A stretch of 30,000 bases of DNA from an uncultured Coprococcus sp. (lineage in GTDB: Bacteria; Bacillota; Clostridia; Lachnospirales; Lachnospiraceae): assembly GCA_900548215.1 (NCBI GenBank), contig URJI01000025.1, positions 1 through 30,000 of the forward strand, written 5' to 3'. The position numbers and the translations under genes were made by a program. The notes beneath the pieces were generated by a model. That model searched no databases and was not told the DNA's origin. It saw only the letters and a list, made by a program, of their open reading frames with translations. Below are positions 17,415 through 26,405 of the stretch, in pieces (the first letter of the stretch is position 1; every line of letters begins with the position of its first letter).

Positions 17415-20315
17415 TTAATATTCCTCTACGGCTCTGATTATCGCCTCTCGTCCATCCAAAGAATTATCAGTCATTCTTTTAAGTCCATGTTCCGTGTCGA
17501 GATAGTATGAATAAGCCTGATCCGAATCACCTGTTCCAAAGTTCTCTTTTGTCAGGCTGGTGCTGCATTTGTCAAGCAATGCCTCCACATCCGCATAGCT
17601 CACACTGCCCATATTGCTTATCACCTTGGGATTTCCATCCGAATCCAGTTCATAGTCAAGCTTTACATCCATCAGCTTATCAAGCGACTCCCCTGTAAAT
17701 GAGTATATGCGCAGGCCACAGCCCATTCCTACAGAACCATTTGTAGTCTGCTGGACCACATATCCATTGTAGGTATATACACTTTCAAACGCACCTATGA
17801 TAGAATCCATTTTTATCAGCTTGCCGTTCTTGTATGTATATGTATGGACTTCCATAGGCCCCGTTGATGCTGACGTGGAATAGCCGGTCATCAACTCAGG
17901 AATCCCATCACCGTCTATATCATACAGATAACCTGTGGTTCCCATAGTGGGATCATCTGTTGATTTTCCCACACTGTACATCTCATTTATATATGCCTTC
18001 TTCCAGGCCTCTTTGACGCTGCTCACATCCGTAGATATATCATTTGCATCTCTGTCTGAATCTATGTACTGGAAGTCATCAAGGAATGACGTGACTATCT
18101 CATCACATTTAGACTTATCCTTTGTACTGTAGTTGATAAATATTCCAAGCCTTGAGGTCTTATCGCGGCTCTGAAGCACCACCTTGTCGTAGTACACCCG
18201 ATCATGATTATCGCCATAATACCCGCTGTCCACAGAGTATTCATCACCGCTGTCCGTATAAACCGATTCTACATTGTCAGTGGAATTAACGCCTCCTGGC
18301 CTGTGTTGCATATAATCTGGCACATCCTGAGTGTACTCTCTCACTTCTATATTCATATCAAGAGATGCGTTTTTTAGCTGAAACCATGAGCCTCCCTGGA
18401 CACCATATGTGACCATGAATCCGTCAGGGACAGTGAACTTGTTGCCATTGGTTGTAACATATTCAGTTGCGCTTGCACTGCCGCCGCTTCCTATGTTGTT
18501 GTCCATGAGTTCCCCGGTGGTGGCTTCTGTGGTGGCCTCGGTCTCTGTCTTATTGTGCCTTTCTGTAATCACTTCCCTTGTTACCGAATCTTTTTTACCC
18601 TTTGAGCTGCCCTCCGCATTCATTGCAGAAACATCTATAGGCAGACATACTCCATAACCTGGCATAGATGGATATAACTCAATCGGATCATCAGCGGAGT
18701 CCATAATTATATATATAATGGCTTTTCCTTCTGAAGATTTTTTTATACCATAATCACAATACGATGTACCCAAAAGGGTGTAGCCAGGATATTTTTCCGT
18801 ATCTATACCACTTTCTTCAATAATTCCATTCAATTCCACTATATCCCAGCTTAAATTACCGTCTTCCAATGTATAAGTGTCTAATAGATCACGGTAATCC
18901 GCATCATTGTTTATTACATATCCTCTTAAGCTTTCCATCAACTTCAAATACTCATTTATTCCCGTGAGGTCTTTCTCAAGCTCAGTACCCGTAACAATTT
19001 TGCCCTCATATGAACTCTGCCATATATTTTCAGAATACCACGTAAATATACCCCATATAATATCCATACATTCTTCCGAATCCTTCAGATCAGACCACTT
19101 ATTATAATATTGTTCTGACTTTAACGAATACCCCGTAACAGGTCTTCCTGCAATTTCTGACTTTATCTGAATTTCATCATCTGGAGTGCTCTTTAATACG
19201 ATAGTCTTATCAAACTGGCGTATATTCTGGGCATAATCTCCAATATACCTGCAAAGATATTTCAAAACCCAGCTATTTCCTTTTAGTGAGTCGTCATCAT
19301 ACTTTTCACGGACTGTCTCATCACCCATAACATATTCTTCATCATAATAATCCCATATATCCGCTGGATAGAGTGATAGCTTTTCGTCTACATATGCGTA
19401 TTCCACATCATTTACATATATTTCTATCTCCTGCATCTTAAAAAACGTAATGTCATAATATTTGTCGTCTGGCTCACGCCCAAGTTTTTTCTTCAAGAGC
19501 TCATACGCTTCATCCATATATGATGCAATCAAATGATTGTCCGCCTTATAATATGCTTTCGAGATAGCTACATCCACTTGATTTTTTATGTCACTTTCTG
19601 CCATAGTTTCAAGCCATCCGGTAAATTTGTCACCACAAAGGTTATCCTCCACATTTGGCATATCTATTTCTTCAAATCTTTTATTTATTACGTAATCTAC
19701 GGTGAATATATTTTCTTCATCTTTGGAATTATTAAAGATATTTTCAAATTTATCATCTACACAGGCTCCATCATCTAATGAAACATAAAATGTCGTGACA
19801 TTATCTAAATCCTCATTATCTTCATCATAATATTCACCAAATCCCTGAATACTCTTATCTGTTATATACAATTTATTATCCAGATACATCTCTACCAGGC
19901 AGTTGCATCTGACATTTTTTTTGACCGCCAGCTTCTCGACAGTTGCTCCGCATTTATAAAAATAAATATCATACTTTGGAACAACATCTCCATAATCTGA
20001 CTTTGCGTATCCAAGGAAATCTGCAATAGTCATAATCCATTGTCCATCGCAATACTCCATGTTAGCACTGCAATCCAGATAAGGAGCGGTGTCTATACTT
20101 ATAGTTTTTTCTTCATCACTATCAATATCTATATCTACAAAGTGTTCTGCATCTCCAGTATGTTCTTCATAGAATTGATCATAAAACTTTGATATCATGT
20201 CCATATCTACCGAATTGGAGCTTTTCTTATCTTCTATCTTTAATACACTATCACATCCTGTGAGACCAAGAGCCATAACTCCGGCCATCATGAATGTCAC
20301 AATCCTCTTTCTCAA
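17415..20315 (-). CDS. Large lipoprotein with long N-terminal region and FG-GAP/EF-hand-like C-terminal domain
   Basis: A 966-residue lipoprotein of unknown function, last gene of the surface operon. The signal peptide ends LGLTGC, with Cys21 as the lipidation site. The start is TTG 20315, with AGGAGG nine bases upstream. Residues of roughly 25-560 are acidic and Tyr-rich, AT-rich at DNA level, and unlike anything else here. A Thr/Glu linker (TEATTEATTGE) follows. The last 330 residues match the lipoprotein at 21401-22738: first a VPDGF...DSGYYGDNHDRVYY domain, then a KKAYINEM...YLYDIDGDGIPELM domain with a calcium-loop-like DxDGDG. The gene looks like a family core fused to a separate N-terminal module. 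It probably sits on the outer face of the membrane. No catalytic motif is evident. Confidence 0.8.
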   Translation of the reverse strand: MRKRIVTFMMAGVMALGLTGCDSVLKIEDKKSSNSVDMDMISKFYDQFYEEHTGDAEHFVDIDIDSDEEKTISIDTAPYLDCSANMEYCDGQWIMTIADFLGYAKSDYGDVVPKYDIYFYKCGATVEKLAVKKNVRCNCLVEMYLDNKLYITDKSIQGFGEYYDEDNEDLDNVTTFYVSLDDGACVDDKFENIFNNSKDEENIFTVDYVINKRFEEIDMPNVEDNLCGDKFTGWLETMAESDIKNQVDVAISKAYYKADNHLIASYMDEAYELLKKKLGREPDDKYYDITFFKMQEIEIYVNDVEYAYVDEKLSLYPADIWDYYDEEYVMGDETVREKYDDDSLKGNSWVLKYLCRYIGDYAQNIRQFDKTIVLKSTPDDEIQIKSEIAGRPVTGYSLKSEQYYNKWSDLKDSEECMDIIWGIFTWYSENIWQSSYEGKIVTGTELEKDLTGINEYLKLMESLRGYVINNDADYRDLLDTYTLEDGNLSWDIVELNGIIEESGIDTEKYPGYTLLGTSYCDYGIKKSSEGKAIIYIIMDSADDPIELYPSMPGYGVCLPIDVSAMNAEGSSKGKKDSVTREVITERHNKTETEATTEATTGELMDNNIGSGGSASATEYVTTNGNKFTVPDGFMVTYGVQGGSWFQLKNASLDMNIEVREYTQDVPDYMQHRPGGVNSTDNVESVYTDSGDEYSVDSGYYGDNHDRVYYDKVVLQSRDKTSRLGIFINYSTKDKSKCDEIVTSFLDDFQYIDSDRDANDISTDVSSVKEAWKKAYINEMYSVGKSTDDPTMGTTGYLYDIDGDGIPELMTGYSTSASTGPMEVHTYTYKNGKLIKMDSIIGAFESVYTYNGYVVQQTTNGSVGMGCGLRIYSFTGESLDKLMDVKLDYELDSDGNPKVISNMGSVSYADVEALLDKCSTSLTKENFGTGDSDQAYSYYLDTEHGLKRMTDNSLDGREAIIRAVEEY

Positions 20316-20396
20316 TTTTCACTTCCTCCTCTACCACATCAGCCATAATGTTGCCACAGGCAATGACTAACCTTCGGGCTTCCCGTATTTTAATAT

Positions 20397-20423
20397 TGCC
20401 GCCGATCTTTAAGGCCGGCGGCA
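20397..20423 (-). other. GC-rich hairpin before the 966-residue lipoprotein gene
   Basis: TGCCGCCG (20397-20404) pairs perfectly with CGGCGGCA (20416-20423) around an 11-base loop, 24 bp after the stop of the preceding gene. No T-run follows on the minus strand (AATATTAAAA), so it is at best a weak terminator. It may lower expression of the last gene of the operon or protect the upstream mRNA. A small second stem, TTGCC-ACA-GGCAA, lies at 20351-20363. Confidence 0.55.
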
Positions 20424-20446
20424 GTTTGTCATAAATTACTCACATC

Positions 20447-21370
20447 TCAATAGTTTTCTATCATCTGCTTCAGCTCTGGCCCGGACTCAAATAGAGACCA
20501 GACGTCTATATAATCTCCAGATGTATCTATATGCCAGTAACCGTTTTCATTTAAAGGTTTTATAAGTTTAGCACCATACTCAGCAACTGCACTCTCAGCT
20601 TCACCGCTATAAAGTTCCTCTGGACTGTAAGTTTCACTGACAATGGTTTGTATGGATCCGTAAGACACTTTGCTTATCTCAATATGCAGATCATCCGACA
20701 TTATATCCTCATTTCCCTTTGTCAGCAGATAGCCATTACCTGCATAGATTTGAAAGGCAGTTCCACCAAACCCTCCGAGATCTACCATCTTTGCATTACA
20801 GCATGTATACACAGACACTCCCATTTCCAGCGCACCTGTAAAATATGTAATAAACAACTCAGGAATTCCGTTTCCATCCACATCATACAGTGTCCCTTGT
20901 ATATCTGAGTCCTGCATCATCAGCTCGTCCGTCCACTCATTCAGATATATCTCTTTCCAGTCTCTGTCCGTCAGGAAGCGTACACCACCGCTCTCCAACT
21001 CCCGGAGCTCTTCCGGAAGTTTCGGCTTTTGAGGTTCGGCATTCTCGGATGTTGTTTCTCCTGTGGTATCCTCTGCTGCCCTCCTGCCTATGTCAGAGCC
21101 AAATGATCCGGCAGTTTTGTCCTTGCCGGATGCGGACTTGTCTGATTCTTTTTCCGTTGCCGTCTCTGACATGGCTTCTGTCTCTGATTCAGTATCAACC
21201 TCTGTCTCCACTTCAGCTTTCTCCGCAGAAATGCTCTCTGTTTTAGGTTCGACTTTTTGCCCCTTCAGCCTGAACATGCCACAGCCTGAGAGCACACACA
21301 TCATGGAACATACCACAGTCAGACTACACAGCTTTCTGCCTATCATTTGCCATCCACACTTCTTGTACAT
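20447..21370 (-). CDS. Lipoprotein with EF-hand-like VCBS/FG-GAP-type domain
   Basis: A 307-residue lipoprotein of unknown function, third gene of the surface operon. I start it at ATG 21370, with AGGAGG six bases upstream; an open frame from TTG 21400 adds ten basic residues but has no ribosome site. The signal peptide ends VLSGC (Cys30). A Thr/Glu/Ser-rich linker at about residues 45-120 would span the wall. The C-terminal domain contains DWKEIYLNEW and then TLYDVDGNGIPELFITY, the same Asp-rich loop seen in the genes at 17415 and 21401, so the three are related in this part. It lacks the VPDGF domain of the other two. It lies 30 bp after the preceding stop, so it is cotranscribed. A role in binding surface ligands or calcium is possible but unproven. 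Confidence 0.8.
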   Translation of the reverse strand: MYKKCGWQMIGRKLCSLTVVCSMMCVLSGCGMFRLKGQKVEPKTESISAEKAEVETEVDTESETEAMSETATEKESDKSASGKDKTAGSFGSDIGRRAAEDTTGETTSENAEPQKPKLPEELRELESGGVRFLTDRDWKEIYLNEWTDELMMQDSDIQGTLYDVDGNGIPELFITYFTGALEMGVSVYTCCNAKMVDLGGFGGTAFQIYAGNGYLLTKGNEDIMSDDLHIEISKVSYGSIQTIVSETYSPEELYSGEAESAVAEYGAKLIKPLNENGYWHIDTSGDYIDVWSLFESGPELKQMIENY

Positions 21371-21400
21371 TTGCTTCCTCCTAAGCCTCGCCATGCTCAA

Positions 21401-22738
21401 CTAATATTCTTCGATAACTCTGGCTATCTCCATCTGGTTAAATATCTTGTATCCCGGCATCTCCGATAACTTTGATGTATCAAGATCTATTGAATATATA
21501 TTTCTATCTGCGCTGTGCTCATCACCTGTTACCTGCAGTCTGGTTCCGCATTTAGCAAGTACCTTCTCCAGATCATCATAATTTGATATACCCGCAGAAT
21601 AGCTTATTATCTCAGGATTTCCATATTCATCAAGATTACCATTAAAATATATATCCGCTATCTCGTACATATCACTGCCAGTAAACTGATGTATGAGAAG
21701 ATTTCTGTCATGGCCATAATAAGAGCCGAACGCTATTATATATTCACCATATATGTATATAGTAGAACTATTATTTGCGACAGTATCCATCTTTATCAGT
21801 TTTCCATCCTTGTATGAGTATGTATGAGGCTCCATTTCATAACCCCCGTCTACTCCCTGAAAAGCAAATAACTCAGGTGTGCCGTCGCCATCCATATCAT
21901 ACAGATATGCGCTCGTCGCCGGGACGGAGTATGAACGTTTCTTCTCTCCCTGTGGCTCGTTGCTCATCTCTTCCAGATATGCTTTCTTCCAGCCATCCTT
22001 CATTTTGCTCGTATCAGGGGTCAGATCCACATCATAGGTATCATATACTGCATAGTCAAAATCATTGAGGAAATCCGTAACTACCTGATCGCATTCCTGT
22101 TTATGTGCCAGCCCATAATGAAAATCTATCTCGCTTATATAGCCATTGTCTTTGCTAAGGGCGGTTTTCTTGTAATAATAAACCCTGTCATGATTTTCGC
22201 CATAGTATCCGCTATCCACACAATACCCTTCACCGGAATCTGAATAGATGGACTGTATATTCTCATCTGCGAATAAGGTAGGGGTCGCCGTCAGTTCTTC
22301 ATTTCTTGACGAATGCCAATATTCCATCATGTCTATACTCATATCCAATGATTTGTTTTCCAGAGTGAATTGAAAACCTCCATCCATTCCGTTCACGACC
22401 TCAAAGCCATCAGGCACATGAAATTCGCATCCGGACTCGGTCTCCAGCCAGGTTTTGTCTGCGGAGCCGCCGCTTTCGAGGTGGCCGCCCACCAAACTTT
22501 CTGTTTCAGTCTCGGTTGACACCTCCGTTGTCACTTCGGTTTCTGATTCTGTAATAGCTTCCGTCGTAACCTCCGTTGTTATATCTTCAGACTGATCTCT
22601 GGCTTTGGTATCTTCCTGGGCCTCAGTAGTTATATCAGGCTCAAAATCATCTTTTTTAAATTGCGTCATATTATTACAGCCGGTGAGACCGAGGGTCATG
22701 ACCCCGGCCATCACACATGCCATGATGCTCTTTTTCAA
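21401..22738 (-). CDS. Lipoprotein with VPDGF and EF-hand-like C-terminal domains
   Basis: A 445-residue lipoprotein, second gene of the surface operon. The signal peptide ends LGLTGC (Cys21). A Thr/Glu-rich linker at about residues 40-85 (TEVTTEAITESETEVTTEV) is typical of a surface spacer. Domain 1 (about 95-225) includes FHVPDGFEVVNG and VDSGYYGENHDRVYYYKK; domain 2 (about 240-430) includes KKAYLEEM and YLYDMDGDGTPELFAF, a calcium-loop-like stretch. Both domains recur in the C-terminal third of the 966-residue lipoprotein. The start is TTG 22738, with AGGAGG seven bases upstream; an ATG overlapping that region is out of frame. The gap to the LRR gene is 34 bp. Function is unknown. Confidence 0.82.
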   Translation of the reverse strand: MKKSIMACVMAGVMTLGLTGCNNMTQFKKDDFEPDITTEAQEDTKARDQSEDITTEVTTEAITESETEVTTEVSTETETESLVGGHLESGGSADKTWLETESGCEFHVPDGFEVVNGMDGGFQFTLENKSLDMSIDMMEYWHSSRNEELTATPTLFADENIQSIYSDSGEGYCVDSGYYGENHDRVYYYKKTALSKDNGYISEIDFHYGLAHKQECDQVVTDFLNDFDYAVYDTYDVDLTPDTSKMKDGWKKAYLEEMSNEPQGEKKRSYSVPATSAYLYDMDGDGTPELFAFQGVDGGYEMEPHTYSYKDGKLIKMDTVANNSSTIYIYGEYIIAFGSYYGHDRNLLIHQFTGSDMYEIADIYFNGNLDEYGNPEIISYSAGISNYDDLEKVLAKCGTRLQVTGDEHSADRNIYSIDLDTSKLSEMPGYKIFNQMEIARVIEEY

Positions 22739-22772
22739 GTTTCATCCTCCTGTCTCCTAAGCCGTCAGATAA

Positions 22773-25700
22773 TTATCGAACTCTGTATACGGCCTTTGTC
22801 GTCATTCCGGCATTTTTCATGAGCTGCTTATATTTTGCAAGCTTTGCCTTTGGCACTACCACAACCGGCTTTGCTGCAATCCTTGTAAATGTCTCCTTGC
22901 CTATCAGCTTTATGGAGCTTGACAGAACTGAGATGCTTGCCAGCTTGCTGCATCCGTAGAATGTCTTACCGCCTATAGCTGTGACGCCTCTTCCGATGAT
23001 GATTGAAGCGATCGACTTACATCCGTAGAACGCATTTGAACCTATGGCCTTTATGCCGTTTCCAATGACAACCTTTTTCAGATATGTGTATCCTGAGAAT
23101 GCACCTACATTTACCATTGTCACGTTGTATGTGATTCCACCAATCTTCACTGCACTAGGCACTGAGAGTGATGTAAATGTCCTGTCTGTCTTTGCCTTCA
23201 CTGTTCCCATGATGGCTACAGTTCCCTTGCCGTTTGTCGCAGCATTTGTCACCTTGTACTTCATAGTTCCAACGGTGTATGTGCTGCCCTTCAGGATAAG
23301 AATGTTGAAAGTCTTTACAACAGTTCCTGTATAGTTGCCCTTTCCGGCGATCGTTATCTCCGCGGTTCCAGGATTCAGGTTGTTCTTATATGCAACTGTA
23401 TAGTCAGTTCCAGGTGTAAGTGTTCTGCCACCGGCCTGAACTGCAAGCTTACTCATGACAATCTTCTTGCCTGTGTATCTTGTGTTGTGTATACCTGTCA
23501 CTGTTATGTTCTCATCTGACATTTCGATCTGAACCACATTGAATGTTCTCGTCAAATGTCCGATATACTGACCCTTGAAGTTGATATCCATTGTTGCCGT
23601 ACCGATTTCGGTATTGCTGCTGTATGAAACTTCATAATCACTGTCTTCTTTAAGTGTCATACCATTTACAGTGATCTCCATATCCGGCTGTGTGATTTCA
23701 GATCCTGTATAAGAAAGATCCTTGATACCGTCTACTGTTGGAATAAAGTATTTTCTTGATGTGTCAATTGTCACACCAGGTGTATCTTCAAATACACATT
23801 CACCAAAATTGTCGATGGTGTCTGGTATTGTCATGTCTTTGAGTTTTGGACAACAGCTAAATGCATATCCGCCCAGAGTTGTAACACTGTCCGGAATGTT
23901 GGAGTCCGTAAGTTCCGGACACTCATAAAATGCTGCCTCACCTATTGACTTAAGTCCATCCGGAAGCATAGCTTTCTCAAGATTCTGGCATTCTCCAAAT
24001 GCCCAATCGTCAATCTCTGTCACTCCTGCCGGAATAACAGCTTCCTTAAGAGCCGTACCCGAGAAAGCAGAATAGCCTATTCTTGTCACACTGTCCGGTA
24101 TATCGAAATCTGATAACTGACCGCAATTATTGAACATCCAATCGTCTATAGCGGTTAGATTACCTGTGATCTTTGCCGTCTTAAGTGATGTACAGCCATT
24201 AAATGTAATTCCATATCCTGCAGGAATTGTTGCACTTACAAGATTTGCCATATGACTAAATGCAAGTTTGTCTATAGTCTCTACCGACTCAGGCACAACC
24301 AGCGATGTGATTCCACTGTTGTAAAATGCTGCCTCACCAATGGACTTAATTCCATCCGGAATAGTAAAATCCTTTAAACTTGTACAATCTGCAAATGCAT
24401 ATTTTCCTATCTCTGTTACCGTGTCAGGAAGTTCAATCGACACAAGCGAACTGCACTTTCTAAACATGGAATCGTCTATTGCGGTTGGATTACCTGTGAT
24501 CTTTGCTGTCTTAAGTGATGTATAGCCATTAAATGTAATTCCATATCCCGCAGGAATTGTTGCACTTACAAGATTTGCCATATGACTAAATGCAAGTTTG
24601 TCTATAGTCTCTACCGACTCAGGCACAACCAGCGATGTGATTCCACTGTTGTAAAATGCTGCCTCACCAATGGACTTAATTCCATCCGGAATAGTAAAAT
24701 CCTTTAAACTTGTACAATCTGCAAATGCCCAATCGTCAATCTCTGTCACACTTGCCGGAATAACAGCTTCCTTAAGAGCCGTATTATAAAAAGCAGCATA
24801 GCCTATTTTTTTCACGCTGCCTGGTATCTCAAAATCTGTCAACTGACTACACTCATAAAACATATAATTGTCTATAACTGTTGGATTACCTGTAATCTTT
24901 GCCGTCTTAAGGTTTTTACAGTCGCTAAATGTAATTCCACATCCTGCAGGGAATGTCGCATTTGTAAGATTTGCCATATGACTAAATGCAAGTTTGTCTA
25001 TAGTCTCTACCGACTCAGGCACAACCAGCGATGTGATTCCACTGTTGTAAAATGCTGCCTCACCAATGGACTTAATTCCATCCGGAATAGTAAAATCCTT
25101 TAAACTTGTGCAATCTGCAAACGCAAAGGCGCCTATCTCTGTTACCGTATCCGGCAGGTCAATTGTCTTAAGATTTGTACATTCACTAAAACTTGCATTT
25201 GATATAATCTTAAGATTAGCAGGAAGCTTGACTTCCTCAAGTGCTGATACACTCCTGCAAAAAGCTCTTGGAATACTTGTCAGAGAATCTGGGAAAACCA
25301 CTTTCTTCAGCTTTTTCTTCTCATTTAATGCGTCTTTATCAGGAAGCTCAGTACTTCCGTCATCAACTATAACCAGTGTCTCAAGATCGTCGCTCCTCTG
25401 CAGGTTTGCCAGTGTAACCATTGAAATTGGCAATTCGGCTGTTATCACCTTTTCGCAGCCAACCAAAGCAATATCACTTGCTTCCTTTACAGTTCCTGGT
25501 ATTTTTATTTCAGTAACATTTGTGCACTCGTAAAATGCAGATCTATCGATTTTCTCCACCGTGTCAGGAATAATTATCTTTTTCAGGCTCGAACAACGGA
25601 AAAAAACGCCTTCTTCCAATTCCTTTAATGATGAAGGAATATCAAATCCAGTCAGCTTCTCACAGTATGCAAATGAATACTGCCCTATCTTTGTAAGCTT

Positions 25701-26135
25701 ACTATTTGCTGTATCAAGACTGACCGTTTTGAGATTTGTACACTGATAAAATGTATTCTCTGTCATCTCCTCAAGAGATGACGGAAGTACAACAGTTGTA
25801 AGGGCCGTACACCCATGGAATGCGTGGTACTCGATCAGCCTGACGCCTTCCGGAACAGTTACCTTTTTTACCGTTTCCTTGCCGGAAAATGTTCCATGGA
25901 GTGTAGTGACCGGCTTTCCTTTTATCTCGGATGGTACTGTTACATCCGTGTCTGAACCAACGTAACTATAGATGGTGACTTCCGGGTTATCGCTTTCACC
26001 TTCTACCCTATAAAGGAAATCTCCGTCCTTCTCCACCACAATACCGTCGTCGGCTCTCGCCTGAATCGGGATACACATGAATATCGCCAGTACCAGCAGT
26101 ATTCCCAGGATCCCCTTTTGCATTAATTTTTTCAT
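22773..26135 (-). CDS. BspA-like leucine-rich repeat surface protein
   Basis: A 1,120-residue exported protein and first gene of the surface operon. ATG 26135 follows AAGGAG. Residues 1-28 are a signal peptide ending around QARA. Residues 50-770 are BspA/TpLRR-type (LRR_5) repeats of about 23 residues with phrases such as LKDFTIPDGIKSIGEAAFYN and VVPESVETIDKLAF. At about 775-935 lie two MBG-like beta domains (SYTGSEITQP, RYTGKKIVMS), then a second short LRR block to about residue 1085 and a basic tail. There is no LPxTG, so attachment may rely on the tail. Such proteins bind host matrix or other bacteria in known cases; that role here is inferred. Three nearly identical DNA repeats lie inside the gene. 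No convincing fixed promoter was found just upstream; see the candidate invertible segment at 26253-26394. Confidence 0.9.
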   Translation of the reverse strand: MKKLMQKGILGILLVLAIFMCIPIQARADDGIVVEKDGDFLYRVEGESDNPEVTIYSYVGSDTDVTVPSEIKGKPVTTLHGTFSGKETVKKVTVPEGVRLIEYHAFHGCTALTTVVLPSSLEEMTENTFYQCTNLKTVSLDTANSKLTKIGQYSFAYCEKLTGFDIPSSLKELEEGVFFRCSSLKKIIIPDTVEKIDRSAFYECTNVTEIKIPGTVKEASDIALVGCEKVITAELPISMVTLANLQRSDDLETLVIVDDGSTELPDKDALNEKKKLKKVVFPDSLTSIPRAFCRSVSALEEVKLPANLKIISNASFSECTNLKTIDLPDTVTEIGAFAFADCTSLKDFTIPDGIKSIGEAAFYNSGITSLVVPESVETIDKLAFSHMANLTNATFPAGCGITFSDCKNLKTAKITGNPTVIDNYMFYECSQLTDFEIPGSVKKIGYAAFYNTALKEAVIPASVTEIDDWAFADCTSLKDFTIPDGIKSIGEAAFYNSGITSLVVPESVETIDKLAFSHMANLVSATIPAGYGITFNGYTSLKTAKITGNPTAIDDSMFRKCSSLVSIELPDTVTEIGKYAFADCTSLKDFTIPDGIKSIGEAAFYNSGITSLVVPESVETIDKLAFSHMANLVSATIPAGYGITFNGCTSLKTAKITGNLTAIDDWMFNNCGQLSDFDIPDSVTRIGYSAFSGTALKEAVIPAGVTEIDDWAFGECQNLEKAMLPDGLKSIGEAAFYECPELTDSNIPDSVTTLGGYAFSCCPKLKDMTIPDTIDNFGECVFEDTPGVTIDTSRKYFIPTVDGIKDLSYTGSEITQPDMEITVNGMTLKEDSDYEVSYSSNTEIGTATMDINFKGQYIGHLTRTFNVVQIEMSDENITVTGIHNTRYTGKKIVMSKLAVQAGGRTLTPGTDYTVAYKNNLNPGTAEITIAGKGNYTGTVVKTFNILILKGSTYTVGTMKYKVTNAATNGKGTVAIMGTVKAKTDRTFTSLSVPSAVKIGGITYNVTMVNVGAFSGYTYLKKVVIGNGIKAIGSNAFYGCKSIASIIIGRGVTAIGGKTFYGCSKLASISVLSSSIKLIGKETFTRIAAKPVVVVPKAKLAKYKQLMKNAGMTTKAVYRVR
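24251..25124 (-). repeat. Three near-identical 148-bp repeats inside the LRR gene
   Basis: Copies at 24251-24398, 24581-24728 and 24977-25124 differ by very few bases. The spacing is 330 bp and then 396 bp, multiples of 3, so the reading frame is kept. Similarity also extends about 95 bp to the left of copies 1 and 2. Near identity at DNA level, including silent positions, points to recent duplication or gene conversion and allows length change by recombination. Confidence 0.9.
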
Positions 26136-26241
26136 AAACTCTCCTTTCCTTTGTCGCCCCTCCCCTTATGGTCGGCAGCATTTTTTTCCTACATTATTCT
26201 GGTTCTGACACTTCAAATAAGTATTACTTCCGGCTGGCGGT

Positions 26242-26269
26242 TCTCCCTCAATGTATACTTTTTTAGATT
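26242..26269. repeat. Candidate recombinase site 1 (degenerate 28-bp site)
   Basis: The right half, GTATACTTTTTTAGATT (26253-26269), matches the reverse complement of the left half of the palindrome at 26378-26405 in 16 of 17 bases. The left half is poorly conserved. The centre is TA within GTATAC. With the other site it encloses about 108 bp. Confidence 0.5.
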
Positions 26270-26394
26270 CAAAACTTTTACCAATTACCGTGTGTATTTA
26301 TGTACAAAATGTCGAAAAAACTTGAATATAGAACCCCTGGGTGCTACACTTTGCTTGTATTATTTTGAGTTCTGCAAAATCTGAAAAAGTATAC
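26253..26394. mobile_element. Candidate invertible promoter segment
   Basis: A 17-bp inverted repeat with one mismatch (26253-26269 and 26378-26394) encloses 108 bp next to a serine recombinase gene and ahead of the LRR/lipoprotein operon. The best promoter inside (26322-26350) points rightwards, away from the operon; inversion would point it at the LRR gene. Because site 2 is almost palindromic, a direct-repeat (resolution) arrangement cannot be excluded. Inversion itself cannot be seen from one sequence. Confidence 0.45.
26322..26350 (+). promoter_or_regulatory. Promoter-like sequence inside the candidate invertible segment
   Basis: TTGAAT (26322-26327) and TACACT (26345-26350) are 17 bp apart, with TG one base before the -10 (extended -10). 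As drawn it reads toward the 3' end of the recombinase gene, antisense to it. If the segment flips, it would read toward the LRR gene with a leader of about 160 bases. Confidence 0.45.
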
Positions 26395-26405
26395 TTATTC
26401 AGATT
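26378..26405. repeat. 28-bp near-perfect palindrome, candidate serine-recombinase crossover site
   Basis: AATCTGAA (26378-26385) mirrors TTCAGATT (26398-26405) around the palindromic core AGTATACT (26388-26395), with a single mismatched pair in between. Length and the central TA dinucleotide match the crossover sites of resolvase/invertase dimers. It ends 4 bp from the stop codon of the recombinase gene. Confidence 0.6.

Noticed and set aside
24251..25124. CRISPR-like array in the LRR gene
   Set aside because: The repeats are 148 bp, in frame and encode LRR units. There are no short repeats with unique spacers and no cas genes.
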